Assembly (NCBI RefSeq): GCF_964340395.1
Contig: NC_135550.1
Coordinates: forward strand, 24,854,176 to 24,918,175
DNA: 64,000 nt
Source of the DNA: Glandiceps talaboti
Lineage: Eukaryota; Hemichordata; Enteropneusta; Spengelidae
Direction: 5' to 3'
Of this stretch, positions 30,031 through 44,995 are shown piece after piece. The notes under the pieces are model-generated. The model searched no databases. It had not been told where the DNA came from and saw only the letters and a list, made by a program, of their open reading frames with translations. Position 1 is the stretch's first letter. Every line of letters begins with the position of its first letter. Made by a program: the position numbers and the translations under genes.

Positions 30031-30103
30031 GACAGTAGTGACAGTCAGGAGGGAAAAGGAAAGTAAAGACAAAACAATAAAAATGAAAGAAAGATTGAGA
30101 GAG

Positions 30104-30258
<155 letters not shown>

Positions 30259-30499
30259 ATGTAGAAGTACATCTCTGTGGGCGAAGCTATATTCCATCTT
30301 CTTATCTTTTCATGGTATAGTACCAAAATATTTGTTCGCCACTGCTTCCCATCTCAAAAAAATAATTGTATTTTCAAAACATCGGTAATACAACAAAGGT
30401 TATGATGAGCTTAAGAACGATATTAGATATACGGGAAGTTTTCTATAGGTCTCTAAAATGACAGTCATAGGATACAATATTTAGATAATTGTATGCTAA

Positions 30500-30890
30500 A
30501 ATATCTTCAAAATGGTCAATTATATGATTTTAACACTACACTGACGACACGGGGTGATATTGAATTTTCAGTGATATTATTGTTAACACTGTAATGGTAC
30601 GGAGTAACTTTGGATTTTAACGCTACAATGACGTGTGGAGTAACTTCTGAATGGTCAGTTCTAAGATTTTAACACTATGATAGTTGTACGGAGTAACTTC
30701 TGAATGGTCAGTTCTAAGATTTTAACACTACAATGACGGTATGGAGTAACTTCGGAATGGTCACTTCTAAGATTTTAACACTACAGTGACGGTACGGAGT
30801 AACTTCGGAATGGTCAGTTCTAAGATTTTAACACTATGATAGTTGTATGGAGTAACTTCGAATTCGAAATGGTGAATTCGATGATGATAA
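30500..30890. repeat. 53-bp tandem repeat, about six copies
   Basis: Units share gattttaacactacaatgac, ggtacggagtaacttcggaa and tggtcagttctaa. Central copies are highly similar and the outer ones diverged, the usual signature of an array still turning over in the middle. Confidence 0.88.
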
Positions 30891-31746
30891 CACTTTGATG
30901 AAGGGAACGAGTTAACTTCAACTCATTGATCACGTTCAACACATTGATACTGCTCTACTATACACCGACACTTGTCTGTTCAAGAATGTTGTAGAATTGC
31001 AAATACGTGAATCTGTGAACCAGGAAGCTAACGACAGTTCAAACGAACGAGTATTAGACAGTAAGAATATTGAATATTGAATAAGAGAGATCCATGAATA
31101 AGATCAACTTAAAGTCGCATCGATCACCAATAGTCGCATCATGAATCATTCAAATATACAATGTACGAAAGTGTATCATTTTCAGAATTTTATTTCAAAC
31201 TTATAATTTCAACAATAATACATTTATTAAGTTGCCGTTGTTGTTGTGTGTTGTAGTGTGCGCATGATGTACCACTTGTCTGTCTGCAAACCGATCACAT
31301 TGATGTAATTTTCAAAAATTATAATTAATGAAATATGCATGCGCCATTAACTTTTCACTCAACACGTTTATACAGTTGCAAGTTGCTGAAATCGACAATA
31401 ACAATTAAGTTAGTTTTTCCAGCTGGGGAAAATAAAAGAAAAACATCGGAGTATGTTTCCAACAAAAGATGGAGCATGAATTCACCTTGTATCGCCGCGA
31501 GGGGGAGTTTCAAAATAAGGTGCCGATGCCGCATCTAAATGGGTGCAAGATGTGACTGAAAGGTAACGAACAATAGTCCGGTAGTTTTGTGTATGTCTTG
31601 AATGGCGACCAGATGTACTCGTAGAAGGTCTGGACCCAGGTTGATGCGGTTCACAAATGATGTTACTTAATCAATATAGACATGGTAGGCCTCTACGGAG
31701 TGCCCTATGTCTGCCTCTGACCTCTCCCTAAGCGACCCTTTTCATT
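30891..31746. other. region downstream of Msxlx, includes its presumed 3' UTR
   Basis: No further exon is recognised. On the minus strand it begins immediately after the Msxlx stop codon. Confidence 0.5.
31189..31194 (-). terminator. possible Msxlx polyadenylation signal (AATAAA)
   Basis: Reading on the minus strand, the first clear AATAAA I found downstream of the Msxlx stop lies about 550 nt after it, within gaaataaaattctg. A 3' UTR of that length is ordinary, but weaker variants nearer the stop cannot be excluded. Confidence 0.25.
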
Positions 31747-31929
31747 TCAGTAGTTATAAGACACCGGAGTAAACGCTGAGGTCCCTTCTTGCACCGCCTG
31801 GGAAAATTGCGCAGCGGGGTTCCCATTCGCACTCGGGCCTGACCACGAGATTCCCCGAGCTCCGGACTTCTCCATGTTTTCTCGGTCCCGACGTTCCCGT
31901 GCCCGACGATTTTGAAACCAAATTTTTAC
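31747..31929 (-). CDS. msxlx: Msxlx exon 3 (recognition helix and C-terminus)
   Basis: The acceptor is ttctaaag|GTAAAAATT. The exon encodes VKIWFQNRRARERRDRE, which is the recognition helix with Ile47, Gln50, Asn51 and Ala54, followed by a 43-residue tail rich in Gly, Ser, Ala and Gln that ends in PVSYNY and TGA at 31749-31747. The tail matches no motif I know. The exon is visibly richer in G and C than the surrounding DNA. Confidence 0.92.
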   Translation of the reverse strand, partial: VKIWFQNRRARERRDRENMEKSGARGISWSGPSANGNPAAQFSQAVQEGTSAFTPVSYNY

Positions 31930-34900
31930 CTTTAGAAAAAAAATGAAAATAATCAAAGGTTAGGAATGGGTTTGTTGATGTTTTTGACCATAATTATGAA
32001 TAGCAAGCAATAATAATGTAAAGAATAGTAAAAGTATAAATGAGATTTCTTGTTTAACTTGCGAGTTGAATACCACACGTAAAAATAATAAATCACCGAT
32101 TTTTTGAAAATATGATTCTTCACTTCAAGCATGAAGTAAAATCGTGGTAAATTTGAAAATAGATTAATTGAACGTACAAGATGATATAGTTTTCTTGTCT
32201 TCAAAAATGAGAATCTAGTGTTTTGGTAAATAACCAAGAATAAGTTCAATTTACAAATATACAATTAAACAAATATACCATTTATGTAACATAGTTGTAA
32301 AATAATACCATTCCTTAGTATATCCCTTCATTAAACCAAATAAAGATGTGAGTGAGAAATTAATATCAGGTCTGACGAAACGTCAGAGAAAGATTTATAA
32401 CGGATTTATGATGACACGTTGTTGATGCCAGCATGTCAAGTCAATTCTGCTATAAATCTGTCAAAGTAACAAGCTTTCCTTCACAGCGAAACTAGTCTCA
32501 ATCATTCCTCCGGGCTTCACTTTCAAAATTGTAAGGGTTGCTTTTAATCACAGGAAGAACATATGGTCGAACGTTCGCAGCTAAATGTTGTAAGTAATAT
32601 CACGGGTTTTAATTTTCAAAACGTGTAGGAGAGAGAAATGGGTAGGATACGAACATGAGCGAAGGAGTGGATAGGGAGAACGAGAGAGAAAGTATATGAT
32701 AGGGAGAGAGTTGGGCGGAGGGGAAAGAAGCCAGTGTGGCTGGTTGAAAAAGAGGGAGAGAGATAGGGAGAGAGAGAAGGAGAGAGAAAGAACTAGATGG
32801 CCAGAATATTTTCGAATAAATTCACGGAAATTTATAGGAAAAGGGGCAATTACATCAAGGTTTAACATACACGGGTCAAAATCGCAGGACAGCAGTTGGC
32901 CATTGACTCCTTTGAAATTTATTTTTTTTAGACTAAAATTGTGAACCTTGAGAGGGATTTACCACTAAAACAATAATTCTGGCTCATTAAATTATGTACA
33001 GATAAAAGCTTCAAAAGATAATCTCTTAAATTAAATTATCATTCTTCATCGTACAGACACACAATAATTGTACATGAACAGTTTATACCTTGGATGACTG
33101 TAGGACAAGGCGAGCTGCGACATTTTGGAGCAAATATCTAACGAGCAGTTGTTCGTTGTCGTACGTAAAAAAAAACTGAGCTAAATATTTTCGATTCCTT
33201 CTAGTCCCAAAAATACTGAGGGCAATGTGAAACTCTTAGAACGTACTAAGTCAGAGCGAGCTCGGTAGTTTTCTCAGAATTGGTTTCAATTTTAGAACGG
33301 CCACGCTTACTAATCTTACTCACGTGTCGCAAACAAGCGGTAGACGCACAGTTTAGCCAGAGCAAATGGCTTGTAATTTCATCTTCAAAGGAGCCGAAAA
33401 CGTACGAAATAAAAGTATCAGACAATTAGAAATCGTGTTTGTAAGATAATGGAATGATTGGGAACAAATTGGGAATATAATAAAATCAATTCTTGGCAAA
33501 ATATTGAAAACGTATACCTCCTTAACGCAGAAAAAATAAATTGTAGTAAAAAACGAATTATCTATAGTACTCTAGAATAATAATTTTCAAATGATTTCTA
33601 GGAATTTCTCACTCTTAATGCTATCAGCTTACATTTTTACAAATATGAGAGTTAATCTCTCATTTTCTATGATTTGTTGACATTAAAAGAAACTTGAACA
33701 CACTGAGCATTTGACTAAATAAGCTACCATGTCCCCAGTCAGGTGATTTTACTTCAGACAATGTAAACGTTAACAGACAATAGATATGTAGATAAAACAG
33801 TTGACTTCTTGAAATGTTTAACTTTAACTGAAGAATCTCAGTATAGAAATACGTATAAACTACCGACAACGAACAAGCTATTCACCTATGTTCAAGATAA
33901 CACTGCGGGTTTTTTTAACGAACAGGTAAACAGATAAAATCATGTGCGTTTTTGTTATGAATTGTATGTGTTAGCATAGCATAGTGTCTGTGTTTTGTGA
34001 TGACTTCGTTGGGTACTACTACTAGACCGACTGTTATATCAGCAAGTTTAGGTTGTCCGTTTCCTGGATCTGATAATTTGATTCAGGAGCAACAGGTGTC
34101 GGTGAAACTATTTCGTAAATGGTGGACTAAATGAACGTCAAAGCTCAGAATGCTAGATAGCGCCACACGTTTTCTTTAGTCGATGAATAGGACCCTACAG
34201 TGAATTATGATTCGAAAAGCTAAACATCAAGGACTGCATTGTCATCGACATAGCAACAATGTTAAAATGTCTGTGACTTTCCGGAGATAGCAGCGTCGTA
34301 CTGACCGCCAAACATGCTGTTCATATTGTGTATGTATTGAGGAGTCAAAAACAGACTGTTTTTTCTACGTTGAAATCGATGACCGCGCACATGGCCACGA
34401 TGGTCATTAATTTTTTTTACAAAAATAAAAATTTAAGACAGCTGTACAGAAATCGGAATTTTAAAGAAAAAGAAATAAAAAAGAAAACCCATTCGACCCC
34501 CTGAAGTAAATTAGAATAATCCGCAGACTAGACGTATAAATTTGTCCTTCTTGTTCTATAGCCGTGTTAAAACACTCGAGCAAAAACAAACAAAACAAGA
34601 AAATCTTCATTTACATGCTTCAAAACTCGTTACGGCAATCTAAACTATGAAAACAGACAATCTGATATGCAGCACTCTTTCGACACAGTGTCTTAAAAAG
34701 TGAGAAACCGATGTGCTAGACGTTCAGAGAGGACAGTTCAGCTGATGTCTACACAATTTCGTCTTCGTTGTGTTTCAGGTTGTGTTTAATACTAAACTAT
34801 ACATGAAATGATGGATATACAGCTGAAGAGTTTTGATTAAATCTCTAGTATTTCCGAAACCTGTGTTGTGCTGAATCAAAGATTCCACTTTGTACTTTTC

Positions 34901-37900
34901 TGACGATGAATGTTTTGGACAGGAATATTAAAAATATGCCTACAGATTTCCCAGGAAATTATGTCGATCACGTATATGTTTATAGCTAAAACCCCCTGAG
35001 AGGATTCCACCTTCACTTTTGCGGTATACGTGATTCACAATATTGACAATCACCAGAGAAGCATAAGTACGCAGGGCAAGTTTGGTGTTTTATTGTTAGA
35101 ACATTGTCATTTTGATAGACAAATAAAGGTACGTACTCTGTTCTCACTGAGGTTTAGAGCGGCTGACAGTTCTGCGACATCTACGCTACTTAGGTAATGC
35201 GTTCTTCGGAACTTCTGTTCGAGCATGGCTACTTGCGCTGCCGAGAATGGCACGCGCGGGTTTCGGCCAAGCTTACGTTTCTTCGTTCCGTCCTTCTTCT
35301 TAACTCCTGTTAAACGAAAGAGAGACGGAGATTTATACAACATGATTGCTACACTAACTTTGTTTGGAAGGTGCCTTTTTAGACCCGTGTAGTATCGTTC
35401 AAGCTTGCTACATCAACTTTGAATATTATGATTAGAATGAAATGCACACAGTTTTAGTTTTAGATTTTAGATGCGCTCAATTACTAATACCATGTACTAA
35501 TCTCAACTCAAAATCGATATCAACAGGTTAAGTTACTATGTGGACTATCGCGAGCACTGAACATGCGTCCATTCAAAATCCTGAAGTTTGTTCCATTTTT
35601 GAATGAAATCTTGTCTTAGTTAATCAAAGACGAATATGTTGATACAATTATCAACGTTCAGAAATTTTTGTAAAAAAAATTGTGCAGATATGATTCGATA
35701 CAACAAGTATTAGTTGACAATAATTCAATGAAACAACACGAAGCAAAATAAGTTACATATAAAAAAATTATTTGTGGCGGCAATTTACAAATTGTGCACG
35801 TTTTAGTTCTTATCCCCACCCCACCAAAGAAAAACAAAAAAAACTAAAACCCCCAAAACCTGAGGGAACAGACACTGGTAAACTACCTGAACGTATGTAC
35901 ATTTTTAAAGAATAAGTATTGGTAAGTTTTCTAACAGAATACAAATTCTTTACCTGATCTAGACGTCAAACATTCACCTGTTAGACGACGATGAAATAGT
36001 AGATGAAATACTATGTACGCTTCCTGTCATGTTCATTATATTTTTTTTTAATGTTTTGAGTTAAACTTCATTCAGATGACAGTTTATTTGTAGAAAGGAA
36101 TAAACCAAGGAAACCCTAAAAACACAGCGATTTACTTTCCAATATTAGCGCCCCTCAGAACTTTCAGAGTGACTGAATGAGATACTACTCATATTCCATT
36201 AATTGCCTTGCATGTTTTTTTAAAAATATATTTTCGTAAAGAGCATTGCTTACAACAACAACAAGACGCAAATGAAGAAATAATAGTACTTGAATAAGTT
36301 GATGTTAATATTTCGAGTTTACCTTAAGTGAGCTTCTATTGAAAAAAAAATGACAAATTTCGATGTCTCATGAGCCAATCATGTGTGCGTCACTGTGTGA
36401 ACTATGCGCACTGCCTCACGGTGGGAGGTATCTTATAATACCTTTTTAAATACTATCGATTTCCCAACAACAACATCTCCCTCTTTTGCAAGAAAAAAAT
36501 AGTTTCACGTGTAGAATCTCGAGGGAGTTCACCTACTTATGGATGTGGGATTAAGATTAAGTTGGTTTATCGTGTTTTCTATCACCATTTGTAACAAATA
36601 AACTGAAAACTTGACGCAAGTACGTGCATTATTTTGGACAGGTGAACTATATTGCGCCTTCAACAAACTTTACAATTCGACAACATAGAAACAGAACTCA
36701 CATATATATATTATTTAAATCAAAAGACAAAAATGGTTTAAGTGAATAAAATAAAATAAAACGAAAGATTAGATTACCGTTTTAACTAGTTTTTCGAATA
36801 CCCATGTCCATTATTAATGAGTAAAGATATCTACCTGATGTCATATCTAGTTTGATGATTTGATTTCGAATTGGTGTTATTGTCATGTTATTTGATATTT
36901 ACAATGTTTCTGAAATTCATAAGTAATATTGTTGATCTCTCTATTATCCACATACATATTTGAGTATTCTCTACTCATGAATTTGGAGCTGCTTAGACTT
37001 TCCATAGTTTATGTAACCTATCAATGGCAGCTATAATGGAATTTTTAAAATGTTTTTGTACGTTTTTTTATCATCCGGATATGGTGTTCTGTAGCCATGC
37101 AACAAGTGTTAAGAACTCAATAGACGTAGACTGAAGCTTTTATTTTGACACTCCTGTTCAGGTTTGTCTCAATAATGTTCAGTATATAACGTTGTGAATG
37201 TAGAGGAAATGAGATGCGAAACTTTTCATCGCTTGTTTAAAACTTCCTCCTTGAGTGATCACACTCCCATGGTCTCGGCTTGTTGAACATAAAAACATTA
37301 AACAAACAGATCTCAAGTATAACCCAATAGAGAAATAATCGTTTGTCGTGAACAACTCTCGAACAAACAATGTAAAACAAACATGTAATACTTACTAGGC
37401 AATCGAGGAGGCTTGTACCGTGTACACTGCAACCACGAAAAACGTGTCATCGGGTCGCTACTGTCCGCACTCTCTTCTCCTCCATGACTGGTCGATGCAA
37501 TTTGAGAAAGATCTGTCTTATCATCGCTTTCTTGTGCTGTCTCTGTGATTTTGTCTTTATCGGACTCTTTGCTGTCGGTTCTTCCTAGAATACTGTCTAT
37601 TGAGAAACTCGTACTGCAATGGTGCGATGTCGATGCTGATGCCGTTGCTGCTGATGCTGCTGCTGCTGAAGGTGATGCTGCAGAAGAAGCTGCTGTTTTT
37701 GACGAAGAACTTGAACTTGCTAACCCAGTAGATGTTGAAGATTTAGAGTTCGCATTCTGCTGCAGAGAATGTTTCTGTTTTTGTTGTTGTTGTTGCTGCT
37801 GGTTGTGTTGATGTTCTCTCTCCATCATGTTCAGTGTGGCACCAGCCGCATACCTGGGCCCATGAAGGGCGGAGGCAAAGTTAATAAAGTTCGACGCGAA

Positions 37901-38026
37901 ACTGTTGTTGTAGAACGGCGGCAGTGTCGGTGTAGAATAGAAAGCAGAGGGAATGATCGCAGCACGAGTGTGGTGACTCTCAATAAATGCTAAATCGCCT
38001 GAGAAGGGTGGGCTTAAAAAGGCCAT
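31747..38026 (-). CDS. msxlx: Msx-like homeobox transcription factor (Msxlx), three coding exons, complete
   Basis: Joining 38026-37396, 35306-35137 and 31929-31747 gives one frame of 984 nt (327 residues plus stop), with GT-AG introns of 2,089 and 3,207 nt. Residues 1-210 are low complexity (Gln, Ser and Ala runs) with an eh1-type Groucho motif FSIDSILG at 141-148 and a WLQCTRYKPPRLPR stretch just before the basic arm. The homeodomain is residues 224-283: R5, F8, L16, F20, then VKIWFQNRRARERRDR with W48, F49, N51, R53 and Ala54. The NPRVPF arm, YLSS and AELSAALNLSE resemble Msx, but the RRARERRD end and the 44/45 intron fit the Msx-like class rather than true Msx. It is expected to be a nuclear DNA-binding factor, probably a repressor through eh1. 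The next gene upstream is the CNG channel, in the same orientation. Family assignment rests on remembered motifs, not an alignment. Confidence 0.85.
31930..35136 (-). other. Msxlx intron 2 (inside the homeobox)
   Basis: A 3,207-nt intron between homeodomain codons 44 and 45. It contains a GA-rich degenerate tract at about 32,640-32,792 and otherwise AT-rich DNA without exons. Confidence 0.9.
35137..35306 (-). CDS. msxlx: Msxlx exon 2 (homeodomain residues 1-44)
   Basis: The acceptor is gtttaacag|GAGTTAAG and the donor AACAGA|gtacgtac. The 170-nt exon completes the split Arg codon and then encodes a lysine-rich arm (VKKKDGTKKRKL) and homeodomain residues 1-44, including NPRVPFSAAQ, LEQKF and YLSSVDVAEL. 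Translation runs in frame into exon 3, with the intron exactly between homeodomain positions 44 and 45. Confidence 0.92.
35307..37395 (-). other. Msxlx intron 1
   Basis: A 2,089-nt intron with gtaagtatt donor and gtttaacag acceptor. No repeat or additional exon is seen. Confidence 0.9.
37396..38026 (-). CDS. msxlx: Msxlx exon 1 (N-terminal region with eh1 motif)
   Basis: The exon opens with ATG at 38026-38024 (MAFLSPPFSGDLAF) and runs 210 codons plus one base to a strong donor, CCTA|gtaagtatt. It has seven consecutive Gln at residues 76-82, Ser/Ala-rich tracts at about 97-133, the eh1 motif FSIDSILG at 141-148 and an acidic Ser-rich stretch at about 151-191. This is the first in-frame Met of the open frame. 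No other Met precedes the conserved-looking N-terminus, so the start is likely, though not proven. Confidence 0.85.
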
Positions 38027-39500
38027 GTAGTATGGAGGCGACTATTTCCGAAATACACGAGTAGTTTTTTTAGTTGTTATTCGCCAAAATAATCCACCGT
38101 TGGCCTGGCTTATACGTAATTCTAAGCCGGGCTAAAAGTCCCAGATTGTTTCAGACTCGGTGTTTATCTTCTTCGAACAGGTCATATATCATAAACACGG
38201 TGAAGGGCTTAGACGATAAATGTTAAATTATGACTGGACAAAACTTGGTGTTCGTCCATGTATGTACACCTACAAAGTATGCCGGTCGACCTCGTGAATA
38301 GGCTGCTATTTGTTAATACGTAAAAAGACCGATTATCGAGAGTGCTAATCAAGGGAAGGTCTGCTGTGATGAGACGTGTGGCGTCAGGCACAGACTTCTG
38401 TAGAAAGTGACCCTCCTATAGTCCGCTCAGTTGCCCAAGTGTCAGCTCTTCGATCTTCTAGCACGTAAGCTATACTGAAGTTTCCTGTCTTGGATAAAGG
38501 TAGTCTTGTTATAGGAGAGGCTTGCTGCGCTTCGATTATTATCCTGCGGTTAGATTAATATGGACCCCCAGCAGACTTCAAATATACTCCCCTCGGTGTG
38601 TCTGACAACGCTCTATACGTAGTCCAGTAAAAAGGTACTAGTCGTTCGACGCAATGCACCTAGTGGACTTGGGTTATGGCTATCTCGGCCAAGTAGGCGG
38701 TAACTTTGCGAATGATGGAAAAACACTGGTTACACTCTATTGGTCAAAGACAAATGAGTGTGTGACCAAGTTGAAAGCCACTTTTCTAATACTTCTATCA
38801 ACGAAGTCGATGATTTCGGCCCTAAATGTATTGTCTAGGGGATAATTGCACGCTTGGTAGCATTTGTGAAGATGTGGGGAAGTGATTGGAGAACAGACTC
38901 TAATACATTAACATATGATGAGTGGGGGATCTTATTGACTCGCCTCTATTGCTATTGGTAGTAACTCATTCAATTGCGTTGAATAACCAGCCACGCCCCT
39001 TATCGACCTGTCGTTACTGTTAGATATAAACATAATTAAGGTGATCTTGGCGATGATACATTTAAAATAAAATACCAAGATACTCTAGAAGGGGCTAAAA
39101 AAAACACGAAAAAACCATAGCATATTCCTGGAGAAACAAAACGTGAATAGTTGATAATGTTTAAGTGAACTAAACATACTGTTTATATCAGAATATCAAT
39201 GAACGTTCACACAATAAACAAAACCCTCTTTGAGTATAATACCGAAAGCGAGAATCGTATAGGACGATGACGCCATGGACAAATTAGGGCCCCCAAAAAT
39301 AAACGATCATGGCAGTGACCCCCGTTCGATCCTGTCAAAACACGCTCTCATTTACTCTGGCGCCGACGAATTAGTTCACACCTATTACTATAGAAATGTA
39401 AACAAAAAGTATAAATTGAATGAAATTGACATATGTTTTGTTTGTTCGTCACACAGACTGGGTTTGGAAACTATACCACTTTGGAATTGTAACAAATACG
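38027..39500. promoter_or_regulatory. Msxlx upstream region, presumed promoter and 5' UTR
   Basis: This stretch immediately precedes the Msxlx start on the minus strand and must hold its 5' UTR and promoter unless there is an unseen non-coding exon. I see no clear TATA box at a suitable distance. A short inverted repeat, cctggctta/taagccggg, occurs near 38,105-38,135. Confidence 0.35.
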
Positions 39501-39575
39501 CATATACTATACGTATATATATATAACTATATATATAACTAATATAATTACATAACTATAACTATAACAATAACA

Positions 39576-42270
<2,695 letters not shown>

Positions 42271-42274
42271 ATTA

Positions 42275-42310
42275 GATGATGGCGTTAAATTGTGACAATA
42301 CGCCATCATC
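42275..42310. repeat. 36-bp near-perfect palindrome
   Basis: The arms GATGATGGCGT and ACGCCATCATC are perfect reverse complements (11 bp), enclosing TAA and a second perfect inverted repeat ATTGT-G-ACAAT. The outer arms carry ATGGCG (YY1-like) and the inner ones ACAAT (Sox-like) in inverted orientation. Confidence 0.9.
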
Positions 42311-42457
42311 ATATCAGACTCGTTAGCGCGTAATTAGAGTTGTGCTTGGCTTTTGACCAGCATACTGAAGTCGTCGTCTCTACAAGACTATAGTGTACTC
42401 CATTGGTCCAGACTAATGCCAGACTGGTATCCAGTCAACGTGTGGTTATCCCTCCCT

Positions 42458-42601
42458 TAGTCTAGCTGCTAGACCTCCAGGCTTTCTTCAGATACGATAC
42501 GATACGATACGACAAGCGATCTTCGGTCGCTTTATCGAGCTCGGAACGCCCCACCTTCGGTCGCTTATCGTATCCACAGACAAGGTATAGCTGCAAGACT
42601 A
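42458..42601. mobile_element. MITE copy 1, 144 bp, terminal inverted repeats TAGTCT..AGACTA
   Basis: It begins tagtctagctgctagacc and ends ggtatagctgcaagacta. The ends are reverse complements with few mismatches. The interior has GATAC repeats and two copies of cttcggtcgctt. Flanks tccctccct and cccttccct match at 7 of 9 bases, consistent with an eroded 9-bp target duplication. It is related to the copy at 50,936. Confidence 0.75.
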
Positions 42602-42671
42602 CCCTTCCCTATGCAAAGGTAATTTTTCGAGTACCGGCTCTCACATACACGCACACACAGACAAAGAGAGA

Positions 42672-42790
42672 CACATACATACATACATACATACATACAT
42701 ACATACATACATACATACATACATACATACATACATACATACATACATACATACATACATACATACATTATACATACATTATACATACAT
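42672..42790. repeat. (CATA)n microsatellite
   Basis: About 27 near-perfect CATA units end in two tatacatt variants. Confidence 0.95.
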
Positions 42791-43379
42791 AAACACACTC
42801 AGTGTCGAAATGGTACATTAGTACTTGTTACAGTGTACAAATATATTAAACAGTTGGGTATAAAACACGTTGGACTGTGACTCCTAGTTGGCGATTCGTG
42901 CTTTAGATCGAGTCGTCTACAGTGGCAGAAGTCACTCGAATGATGATGATGGCCTGAATATTTACACTGGTTACCCCATAAACGACCAATATACGGCCAC
43001 TCACTGTATATACTGTATAACGTAGCACGATTCTTCTCCAGTAAAGGCGGTTGAAAATTAATAATAATCATGACAGTGAGATTAATTTCAAACTATATCC
43101 GCATTGCACATTATCAGGATTTGTACAACTACATTGATAAATAAAATTTCGACCAGTCGCCACAAGTTTTCACTCTGAGCTGTACAAGTACATGGTCAGG
43201 TGTGCCGAGTCTCAAACGAGACATATTCTTTCTTTCGGAGCACAATGGAAACAAATCCACAGGTAAACTGAAGACACGATTCTATTCACAGTTTGGAGCC
43301 AACCAACAACGCCATGCATTAAAAACTTCCCGAATTAAAATGAGCCTCTATTTTTCTTTCACGCCATTAAGACGGCAAC

Positions 43380-43690
43380 AGAAGGGCATTGTTTGCTTTG
43401 AAGATGGGATATTTACATTTCTAATTAGCCGCTAATTAGATAAATGGCCCAATCCCCTCGTATTGCAGTTGAAGAGCAGGGGATCTAATGATTTGGGAGG
43501 GGCAATGGTTAAACAGCTAGACTCTCCGGCGAGCCCCTTTTTAGATTGGCTAAAGACCCATAAAATTAACACTGCCTTTCGCTTATGCTTGGGTGATCTT
43601 TCTGCTTGTGTGACAATGTATCTGGATGGGACCATTGCGACTGCTTACCTTCTGAGCATGCCCAACAATTAATGGACGGGGCAGGCTATG
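43380..43690. promoter_or_regulatory. candidate enhancer with paired CTAATTAG sites
   Basis: CTAATTAG at 43421-43428 and again at 43432-43439 are separated by CCG. Each is a palindromic homeodomain site. Forkhead-like attgtttgc and atttaca lie within 40 bp upstream. The following 250 bp are unusually balanced in composition and repeat-free. Function is inferred only from motif density and location 5.4 kb upstream of Msxlx. Confidence 0.35.
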
Positions 43691-44464
43691 CACTCTACGT
43701 CTGCGTGTTCAGACAGCGCAAGATAACAAATGGAACAGTTTTATTTCCCCCGTTGAGACAAGCTACTATCTACTCAGCACACATGAGGCTAAAAGTGGGC
43801 AGTCATCTAATTTCTATGTACTCCCTTTTCTGTCAAACTGTGTGGTCTCTCTATAATTATGGTCATCAAAGCGATATACATTAGTCGCCATAAAAGAGAA
43901 AGCATAGCCCTTTTCCGTCACTGTTGTTTGTTTGACTCGCCTTTTGAAAATCTTTCGATACATTATTATTATTGGTAAAAGACGATAGGGACGCTAAAAT
44001 AAGGCAGTAGCTAAGTGGCATCTTGTATTGGCCAAACCTTTCAAATATATCACATGTATCAGGCTAATCAAAGAGAAATTGGTGCGCATGTCTGAAGTCT
44101 AAAAGTAGTAGGAGATGAGAATTAGGCCTTGGAGGCGGATGACGTAAGCTATATGATGATGCTGTAGTATAGCCAGTCTGTCTAATTTGGGTTGATCATT
44201 TGTTAATTTGGACCGGGAATTTGAAATGAAGTTAGACGTCTATCAGCTTCGTTACTACCTGTGCTGCAAAACAGCAATTGTACTCAACGGAAATAGAACC
44301 TTATCGTGTTTTGCCCAGTCATCGCGTTACCATGACTACAAACACTACTATTAAAGATGAAATAAACAGGCGTACTGAGAACTTTGAGATGGTAAAGGGA
44401 ATAGTTTGGCCTCAAAGAAATATTTAAAACGGACGTGTTGGTTACATATATCAATAGAAAGTAG

Positions 44465-44507
44465 GGTTCCTGGGGTGGGGTGGGGTTGGGCGGGGTGCTG
44501 GGGCAGC
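44465..44507 (+). repeat. G-rich tract, G-quadruplex-prone
   Basis: ggggtggggtggggttgggc then ggggtgctgggg contains six runs of three or four G with short loops on the plus strand. Confidence 0.7.
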
Positions 44508-44916
44508 ATTGGTTACACTCCGACATTATGGATGGTCTCCAACCTGAGTGGCACCCGACGTCATCCGAATAATTCAAACATCAGACAAACCTACTTACTA
44601 GTATCATGTGATATAAATAAAACGAACACGATAATATCACCCAGGAAGTACTAAACCAAAGCACTGCTAGTCACCCTATCATAGGCATCAACATTTACGG
44701 GAAAAAATTAACAAGACAGGAAATAACCTAAACAATAAATACTATAGCCTGTTACCTTTATCTATTGTATATTTATACCAGACATTTGTCATCCCACCTC
44801 CTCCTTACTAGCAATATCGTCATTCTTGTACAAACTAACACACTTGTAGTCGAATCATGGACAAACCATTCCTTGTCCTTGTCTGTGGACGAACGAACGG
44901 AGCAACAACAAACCGT

Positions 44917-44995
44917 ACAAACAAACAAACAAACAAACAAACAAACAAACAAACAAACAAACAAACAAACAAACAAACAAACAAACAAACACAAA
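44917..44995. repeat. (AAAC)n microsatellite
   Basis: About 19 uninterrupted ACAA/AAAC units. Confidence 0.95.

Noticed and set aside
31747-38026. True Msx, Dlx or NK2 identity for the homeobox gene
   Set aside because: NPRVPF and YLSS recall Msx, but the recognition-helix end RRARERRDR and the 44/45 intron do not fit Msx. NK2 would have Tyr54 and Dlx differs through helix 1.
43463-43884. Overlapping plus-strand open frames of 69 and 92 codons
   Set aside because: No homology recognised and no good splice sites. The stretch looks more like a non-coding element with balanced composition.
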